From CAXBGS01 sp963975425 (GTDB lineage: Bacteria > Planctomycetota > Planctomycetia > Pirellulales > Pirellulaceae), in contig CAXBGS010000009.1 in NCBI GenBank assembly GCA_963975425.1, positions 248,001 to 312,000 on the forward strand: a DNA stretch of 64,000 bases, given 5' to 3'. Under the pieces are notes generated by a model. It did no database searches. It saw nothing but the letters and a program-made list of their open reading frames with translations, and had not been told where the DNA came from. This document shows positions 58,662 to 64,000 of this stretch, piece by piece. The translations under genes were made by a program, and so were the position numbers. Each line of letters opens with the position of its first letter. Positions within the stretch are counted from its first letter, which is position 1.

Positions 58662-59147
58662 TTATGGGCTGCCGATGGCGGCGATTTCGCCGAATAACTC
58701 GCCGAATTGCTTGCGGGCCCTCATGCGTACGTCATTATCCGTACCAAGCCGCTCGGGATCTCCGCTAGTCGAGCGTTCCAGGATCAAGCGGGCCGATACC
58801 GTGGTGCGCCCATTCTTTTGGGCGCTGGCTTTGACGGTTGTGATGGGGCCGTCTTCTTTGAAGACTTCCGCGGTGATCTGTAAGGTTTCTCCCGGTGCCA
58901 AAAAGTCGCCGAACTTGACGCTGCGAACTTCCCGCAACAAGACCAGGGGACTTTGGAAATCTTCGCCCGTGCGGATCATCCAGACCGATGCCTGCAGCAG
59001 GGCTTCGAGCATCATCACCCCAGGCATCACCGGGAAATTGGGGAAGTGATCGGCCAAAAAACCTTCCTCGGCACCGAGGGTTCGTTCGGCGACAATCCGT
59101 TTTCCGGGCTCCAGCGACGTGATTCGATCGAGTTGGCTGTATTTCAT
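58662..59147 (-). CDS. fabZ: 3-hydroxyacyl-ACP dehydratase
   Basis: A 161-residue hotdog enzyme. Active-site motif LADHFPNFPVMPGVMMLEALLQ with His34 and Glu48, both catalytic in the FabZ family. Strands QSPLVLLREVRSVKFGDFLAPGETL follow. It dehydrates 3-hydroxyacyl-ACP to trans-2-enoyl-ACP. First gene of the four-gene cassette. The C-terminal 25 residues (VRMRARKQFGELFGEIA) are slightly longer than usual. No ketoreductase or enoyl reductase is in the cassette, so reduction must come from general FAS enzymes. Confidence 0.92.
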   Translation of the reverse strand: MKYSQLDRITSLEPGKRIVAERTLGAEEGFLADHFPNFPVMPGVMMLEALLQASVWMIRTGEDFQSPLVLLREVRSVKFGDFLAPGETLQITAEVFKEDGPITTVKASAQKNGRTTVSARLILERSTSGDPERLGTDNDVRMRARKQFGELFGEIAAIGSP

Positions 59148-59375
59148 TCGTCGCGATGGATCTAGAAACGGTTGGCTGCGGTCGACGAAATGACCGACGC
59201 AATACGATAGTTTCCCGCAAAAATTGCCTCAACCGTGCTTCTTACGGATTAGGACGGTTGGCCAGAATTACCAGGGCTGCCAGGAGCCTGCAATCGGGAT
59301 TTCAGGAGCCTTTTGCCCGGCACGCTCGATTTTCGGCCCACCTTTTCTGTGAACCATCCCGCCGGCGGGCTCGGC

Positions 59376-60260
59376 TTACCAGTACTGGCTGATCTTTGCC
59401 CTTAAGAAGTCGGCACTGCGTGCCAATTGGTCCATCCCGTCGACACCGTCTTCGATACTGATCCAATTGTCCGCGAATCCGGCTGCCCGCAGTTCCTCGA
59501 AAATTGCGTCATAGTCGTTCAAACCCTTGCCGATTTCGCCGTGGCGGAGCCGATTGGCATAGCCCTCGACCCCCGATTCTTCTCGACGTAAATCTTCGAT
59601 CGTGCCCTCGGTCAGGAACCGATCGCTGGCGTGCATCGTCACCACTCGGCCGGAAACCCGCTTGAGCAGAGCCAGCGGATCCTCGCCGGCCAGCAGTGTG
59701 TTGCTGGGATCGTAGTTAACGCCAAAGTTGGCCGCCGTGACCGCATCGACCAAATCACAGAAGACGTCACCCATCTGTGCGAATTCAGGATAGGTCCAGA
59801 AGTCGTCTTTGTAGTGGTTCTCGATGATCAGCGTGATGCCGCGCTCGGCCGCGTATCCCGCGCATGCGTCGATGCACTCAGCCGCGTACCGAATGCCATC
59901 CTCTCGCGATACCTCGGGCCGACGTTGTCCCGAAAGCACTCGCGTGAACCCGCCCCCCATTGCGGCCGTCATGTCGATCCAAAATTTCTCTCGCTCGATC
60001 TGTTCGGCGCGAAAATCAGCATCGGGATGAGTGAAGTCCGGCGAGCAACACATCATGGGAATGCTCAGATTCTTTTCTTCGACTTTTCGTCGCAGTGATG
60101 CCCAATTCGAGCGGTCCTGCATTTCTAGGAATCCGGCGTACCATTCCAGCCCATCGATCGGCAACTCGGACGCCTCGTCGATCCACTGGGCAAGACTAAG
60201 GGTGCCGTCTTTGCACAACGCTTGCATATAGAGTTTCGGAAAAGCAGCAAGTTGAGGCAT
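59376..60260 (-). CDS. Sugar phosphate isomerase/epimerase (xylose-isomerase-like TIM barrel)
   Basis: A 294-residue TIM-barrel protein. Metal-binding motifs appear at IENHYKDDFW (Glu and His), GVNYDPSN (Asp), VVTMHASDR (His) and SIEDGVDG (Glu), as in AP-endonuclease-2/xylose isomerase-like barrels including L-xylulose-5-phosphate 3-epimerase. No signal peptide, so cytoplasmic. It is the last gene of a minus-strand group with a Zn-dehydrogenase (gap 116 bp) and an HPS/KGPDC family gene, suggesting catabolism of a sugar acid or polyol. Exact substrate unknown. Confidence 0.85.
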   Translation of the reverse strand: MPQLAAFPKLYMQALCKDGTLSLAQWIDEASELPIDGLEWYAGFLEMQDRSNWASLRRKVEEKNLSIPMMCCSPDFTHPDADFRAEQIEREKFWIDMTAAMGGGFTRVLSGQRRPEVSREDGIRYAAECIDACAGYAAERGITLIIENHYKDDFWTYPEFAQMGDVFCDLVDAVTAANFGVNYDPSNTLLAGEDPLALLKRVSGRVVTMHASDRFLTEGTIEDLRREESGVEGYANRLRHGEIGKGLNDYDAIFEELRAAGFADNWISIEDGVDGMDQLARSADFLRAKISQYW

Positions 60261-60376
60261 GATGAATTACTTGAAGTGGATGGTTTGCTTGACAGGGATT
60301 CAGATTGTTTGACTGAATCCGGTTGTTTGTTTGAGACCGCCATGCGGCGCAGCGATCGGTGATGCACCGCATGTGA

Positions 60377-61405
60377 TTACAACGAAGGTTTTAAAACGGA
60401 CTTGACGACCTTGCCGCCGTGCATCGCTTCGAATGCTTCGTGCCAATCCTCTAGTGCCCATGTGCCGCCAATGATCGGTGATACATCGAGTTGTCCGCCG
60501 GCCAACAAGGCAAGCACGCGTTCCCAGATAGACCAGTGATGGCTGAAACTTCCTTGCAGCGTCACGTTCTTTTGCACGATCGGGTCGATGGAAAAATTCA
60601 GCGGTTTCGGGCCCCAGCCGACTTTCGTGATCCAGCCGGCGGGACGTACCAGATCGATGGCCATCTTTAATGTCGCGGAAACGCCGGCCGCATCGATCAC
60701 GACGTCTGCCCCCAGTCCGTCTCTTTCCATTGCCCACGTTTCGGCTTCGGTCAACGTCGTACAGCCGTATTGTCTGGCGACGTCGAAGCGTGCCTCGTCG
60801 GACGGCAAACCGACGATGGCGACATCCCCGCCATTGAGTTTTGCCATCGCCGCGCACAATATCCCGATGGTTCCCGGTCCGATGACCAACACGCGATCAC
60901 CCGGACGGATGCGCGAGTTTTCAACCACAGCGTTGTACGCAACGCAGCACGGTTCGGTCAGAGCCGCGGTTTCCAGCGACAGTGATTCCGGTACACGGTG
61001 CAAACATCTGGCCGGCACGCGAACGTGCTCTGTCATCGCCCCGTCGACTCCATAGCCAAATCCTTTGCGACTGGTATCGAGGTTGTATCGCCCCATTCGC
61101 GTCATGGGATTGTTGGGGTCGACAACGGCGGCGGTCTCGCTGGTCACGCGATCGCCTGCATGCCAATCCGAGACGTTCTTGCCCAGTTCGACGATCGTGC
61201 CGGCAAATTCGTGACCCAAAACAACCGGATAATTCACCGGCCAACTGTGTGATGCCGTCCACTGGTGCAAGTCACTGCCACAGACGCCGACCGCGGCGAC
61301 TTGCATCAACACGTCATTGTCACCAATCGTGGGCATCGGAAATTCACGAACATCGACGCTGCCGGGCTCGGCCGCATAGTTAACCACGGCGGGGGAAGTT
61401 TTCAT
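60377..61405 (-). CDS. Zinc-dependent medium-chain dehydrogenase (sorbitol/threonine dehydrogenase-like)
   Basis: A 342-residue MDR enzyme. Catalytic zinc ligands appear in VGVCGSDLHQW (Cys) and PVVLGHEFAGTIVELG (His-Glu). The nucleotide-binding motif is VLVIGPGTIGILCAAMAKLNGG; ADVVIDAAGVSATLKMAIDLV follows. The structural-zinc Cys cluster of tetrameric alcohol dehydrogenases is absent from the expected place (residues 85-110 read TSETAAVVDPNNPM with no Cys), so it is probably the polyol-dehydrogenase type lacking the second zinc. It should oxidise a polyol or sugar acid. Middle gene of the sugar cluster. Confidence 0.88.
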   Translation of the reverse strand: MKTSPAVVNYAAEPGSVDVREFPMPTIGDNDVLMQVAAVGVCGSDLHQWTASHSWPVNYPVVLGHEFAGTIVELGKNVSDWHAGDRVTSETAAVVDPNNPMTRMGRYNLDTSRKGFGYGVDGAMTEHVRVPARCLHRVPESLSLETAALTEPCCVAYNAVVENSRIRPGDRVLVIGPGTIGILCAAMAKLNGGDVAIVGLPSDEARFDVARQYGCTTLTEAETWAMERDGLGADVVIDAAGVSATLKMAIDLVRPAGWITKVGWGPKPLNFSIDPIVQKNVTLQGSFSHHWSIWERVLALLAGGQLDVSPIIGGTWALEDWHEAFEAMHGGKVVKSVLKPSL

Positions 61406-61585
61406 GCAAGTTTCTTTGGGTAGGGGTGGGGAGGATCCAAAGCGACCTGCGCAGAAGATCGACTCGGGTGGGAACCGATCATGCGCCGCTTAGGCGAGGC
61501 CGGCTGGCAGAGGGAATTCATCTGACTTGGCCAGTGCCAACGACGCTTTGTTGTTGACGACCGGTCGATCAATCAGAATTGGCAT

Positions 61586-62290
61586 TCACGACCGTTCGGC
61601 AACGGTGTCTTGCGCATGCACTCGTTCGCAAATCATCCGCAATGAACTCTCTAAGTTTCCGTCGGCAGTTTTAAAGGCATCGGCGTCAATTGTCAGCGGG
61701 GCGCCCAGCACGACCAGTGGTGCGCCATACTGTGGGCACTCGATCGCCTGTTCGATGCTTAATCCGCCCACCGCCTGTACGGGAACTTTCACAGCGTCGA
61801 CAACGGCACGAAGATCATCCAGCGGGCTAGGCATCCGTTCGCCACGGGCGGCAATCCCGCGTCGCTCATCGTAGCCGATGTGGTGAACGATGTAGTCGCA
61901 TCCCAAATCTTCTAGCCGTCGTGCGCCGTCGACCATGGTGTGATAGCCCAAGTTGTCGCCCATCACGCTGACGCCGAAGTCGCGTCCGGCCTTGACGACA
62001 CACTTGATCGTTTCTTCGTGTGCCTGCGCCATGACGACCACATGCGTTGCGCCGGCGCCGGCCATCATTTCGGCTTCCAAGTAGCCACCGTCCATTGTCT
62101 TCAGGTCGGCCACGATCGGAGTGTCAGGAAAGCGTTCGCGTAACGCTCGTACACCATGCAGGCCTTCTGCCAAAATCAGTGGTGTGCCGGCTTCCAGCCA
62201 GTCCACGCCTGCACGCATTGCTAATTCGGCGGTTTGAATCGCCTCGTCGATCGAGGTGAGGTCAAGCGAGATTTGAACGATCGGTTTCAT
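61586..62290 (-). CDS. 3-hexulose-6-phosphate synthase / 3-keto-L-gulonate-6-phosphate decarboxylase family protein
   Basis: A 234-residue (beta/alpha)8 enzyme of the OMP-decarboxylase superfamily. The metal/active-site motif DxKxxD is seen as D62-L-K64-T-M-D67 in IVADLKTMDGGYLEAE. Other landmarks: VIQISLDLTS-like start (MKPIVQISLD), AGVDWLEAGTPLI, YIVHHIGYDERRGIAARG and VQAVGGLSIEQAI. HPS fixes formaldehyde; KGPDC (UlaD) decarboxylates 3-keto-L-gulonate-6-phosphate. The two are hard to separate by eye, so both remain possible. ATG at 62290 is chosen; the upstream frame is not family-like. Gap of 180 bp to the dehydrogenase gene downstream. Confidence 0.85.
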   Translation of the reverse strand: MKPIVQISLDLTSIDEAIQTAELAMRAGVDWLEAGTPLILAEGLHGVRALRERFPDTPIVADLKTMDGGYLEAEMMAGAGATHVVVMAQAHEETIKCVVKAGRDFGVSVMGDNLGYHTMVDGARRLEDLGCDYIVHHIGYDERRGIAARGERMPSPLDDLRAVVDAVKVPVQAVGGLSIEQAIECPQYGAPLVVLGAPLTIDADAFKTADGNLESSLRMICERVHAQDTVAERS

Positions 62291-62506
62291 GGTCTGTCCG
62301 AATACTTTGTACAGTCCAACATCGATGCTGAACAAGGAACTGTGAACGAGTCGCCGCGGTCGGCGAGTATACCGGAATCGCGAACAGGTATTGGCCACCG
62401 AACACCAATGATGCTGTTAGGATATCTGACCCGACGTGGATTCTAGAATGTGATCCGCGGGACGCAGTTTCCAACAACCGCAGCGTTTTTTAGTGAGTGA
62501 CGAGCG

Positions 62507-63979
62507 ATGTTTTCAAGACGGAATACCGATTCAAAACGGGTCGGGAACGCGGTTTCCCGGTTCGCGTTTATCTCTTGTCAGACAACGGTCATTCGGCTGA
62601 CCGCAATTCGGCATATCGCAAGCCTTGCTTGTTGCGTCTTGCTATGCACTACCACGGTGTGGGCGAAACCGCCAAACATTTTGTTGATGGTTTCGGATGA
62701 TCAGCGTCCCGATACGATTGCGGCACTTGGTAATTCGGTGATCGAAACACCCTCGCTGGATCAACTCGTCCGCCGCGGCAGCACGATCACGCGCGCGACA
62801 TGTGCCAACCCGATTTGTGTTTGCAGCCGCGCCGAAATCTTGACCGGGTGCTCGGGAGTACGCAACGGTGTCTTCCTGAACAGTCGCATTATCGATGAAT
62901 CACTGCCAAGGTTGCCAAAGCCCTTTGCCGAAGCGGGTTATCAAACGTGGTATGTCGGCAAGTGGCATAACAATAATCGACCGATCAATCACGGCTACGC
63001 CCAAACCCATCACATGTTCATGGGCGGCGGAGCGAAGTGGTGGAAACCGCAAGTGGATTATCGCGGACAAGAAGTGACGGGATACAAGGGCTGGATATTC
63101 AGGGACAGCGATGACAACTTGTTGCCGGAACTGGGCGTCGGGCTCACCCCACGAACCAGCGAGGTGATCGCCGATGCCGCGATTGACATCATCCAGCGTT
63201 CCGGTGATGCACCGTTCTTTGCGCACGTTAACTTCACCGCACCACACGATCCGTTGTTGATTGCGCCCGAGTTCGCCGATCGGTATGACCCCGAATCGAT
63301 TCCGCTGCCGAAGAATTTTTCGCCACAACATCCCTTCGATCACGGCAACGCCGGAGGACGCGACGAAGTGTTGTTGCCGTTGCCGCGCACACCCGAAGAT
63401 GTCCGTGCGGATATCGCCGCTTACTATGCCGTGATCACGCACATGGATGCTCAGATCGGTCGCGTGCTCGATGCGCTCGACAAAGCGGGAAAGACGGACA
63501 ACACGATCATTGTTTTTAGCAGCGACCATGGTCTCGCCATGGGCAGTCACGGGCTGCGCGGCAAACAAAATATGTACGAGCATACGATCGGAGTTCCGAT
63601 GATTTTCGTAGGGCCGTCGATACCTCAGGATCGTCGATTCGCGGCGAACGCGTATCTGCGCGATATCTTTCCCACGCTATGTGACTTGGCAGGACTGGAT
63701 GTGCCAGAGGTCGACGGACAAAGCCAAGTACCGGTGCTTCGCGGCAAACAGGATTCGGTCTATGACCACATCATCGGCTACTTTCGTGATAGCCAAAGAA
63801 TGATTCGTACCGATCGCTGGAAACTGATCGAGTATCCACTCGCGCAGCGAAATCAGTTGTTCGATTTGCAGTCCGATCCGCTTGAACTTGATGATCAATC
63901 GCAGAATCCTGATCGTCAGTCCTTGATCGCTCAGTTGCACCAACGACTACACCGCCAAATCGACGCCTATCGAAAATAG
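62507..63979 (+). CDS. Secreted sulfatase with non-canonical CxCxR maturation motif
   Basis: A 490-residue sulfatase. A long N-terminus (residues 1-53) contains the signal peptide (ASLACCVLLCTTTVWA). The metal site MVSDDQRPD and FSSDHGLAMGSHGLRG are normal, and VGKWHNNNRP is in the expected place. The formylglycine motif C-x-P-x-R reads C104-V-C106-S-R108 (NPICVCSRAEILTG), so Pro is replaced by Cys. The rest (QNMYEHTIGVPMIFVGPS) is normal for choline/heparan-type sulfatases. It is divergent from the HPS-like gene (217-bp gap). Whether Cys104 is converted to formylglycine is open; the residue could also tolerate it. Stop lies 21 bp from the window edge. Confidence 0.9.
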   Translation: MFSRRNTDSKRVGNAVSRFAFISCQTTVIRLTAIRHIASLACCVLLCTTTVWAKPPNILLMVSDDQRPDTIAALGNSVIETPSLDQLVRRGSTITRATCANPICVCSRAEILTGCSGVRNGVFLNSRIIDESLPRLPKPFAEAGYQTWYVGKWHNNNRPINHGYAQTHHMFMGGGAKWWKPQVDYRGQEVTGYKGWIFRDSDDNLLPELGVGLTPRTSEVIADAAIDIIQRSGDAPFFAHVNFTAPHDPLLIAPEFADRYDPESIPLPKNFSPQHPFDHGNAGGRDEVLLPLPRTPEDVRADIAAYYAVITHMDAQIGRVLDALDKAGKTDNTIIVFSSDHGLAMGSHGLRGKQNMYEHTIGVPMIFVGPSIPQDRRFAANAYLRDIFPTLCDLAGLDVPEVDGQSQVPVLRGKQDSVYDHIIGYFRDSQRMIRTDRWKLIEYPLAQRNQLFDLQSDPLELDDQSQNPDRQSLIAQLHQRLHRQIDAYRK

Positions 63980-64000
63980 GCGTCCGGCGACGATGACGGG

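Overview
The window looks like chromosomal DNA of a marine Planctomycete close to Rhodopirellula/Pirellulales. Signs are: two secreted sulfatases; a paired PSCyt/DUF1549-DUF1553 cytochrome protein and DUF1501 protein; an ECF sigma factor coupled to a TPR-type Ser/Thr kinase; an SHD1-domain protein; a PEP-CTERM protein; a giant secreted protein with an N-terminal SRLLLA motif and a C-terminal dockerin; and LL-diaminopimelate aminotransferase (DapL). Genes are mostly single or in 2-4 gene units on both strands. I saw no tRNA, rRNA, CRISPR array, insertion sequence or phage genes.

Layout. 1-7.3 kb: secreted or envelope proteins (Gly-rich protein, SnoaL-like protein, OprP-type porin, flippase-like membrane protein, SHD1 protein, secreted protein of unknown function). 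7.4-10.7 kb: sigma factor and Ser/Thr kinase. 10.9-17 kb: PSCyt/DUF1501 pair and a sulfatase. 17.1-18.3 kb: PEP-CTERM protein and a small envelope protein. 18.5-22.4 kb: cofactor genes (CobA-HemD fusion, a carboxymuconolactone-decarboxylase-like protein, MobA, MoeA), which fits supply of siroheme and molybdopterin-guanine dinucleotide, for example for nitrate/nitrite assimilation. 22.5-25.4 kb: rpsT with a clear terminator, dapL, a soluble histidine kinase. 25.4-31.2 kb: glycogen/alpha-glucan group (glgA, GalT-like, GH57). 31.6-36.8 kb: pseudokinase with a transmembrane segment and STN-like C-terminus, a nucleotide-sugar epimerase, a small conserved protein. 37.1-44.8 kb: 2558-residue subtilase. 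44.9-51 kb: beta-CASP nuclease, FAD amine-oxidase-like enzyme, Wza-type export protein with a Cys-rich insert, TPR protein. 51.3-54.1 kb: ThuA-like protein, hemB, methyltransferase. 54.1-55.5 kb: overlapping HD-GYP and PilZ genes. 55.8-59.1 kb: zinc-finger anti-sigma-like protein and a four-gene fatty-acid/polyketide cassette (FabZ, ACP, FabZ-like, FabF). 59.4-62.3 kb: sugar catabolism genes (HPS/KGPDC family, Zn dehydrogenase, xylose-isomerase-like barrel). 62.5-64 kb: second sulfatase.

The most notable points are: the cassette in which one dehydratase-like protein has Tyr34 where its neighbour has the catalytic His34, with an ACP carrying a large insertion; the HD-GYP/PilZ pair translated from overlapping frames with full c-di-GMP motifs; the pseudokinase-STN fusion; a sulfatase whose maturation motif reads CVCSR instead of CxPxR; and a striking number of short tandem repeats (5-28 bp units, at least twelve arrays, each with its own sequence) placed at gene edges, in signal peptides and in linkers. 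All functional statements come from reading motifs by eye; no database search was run.
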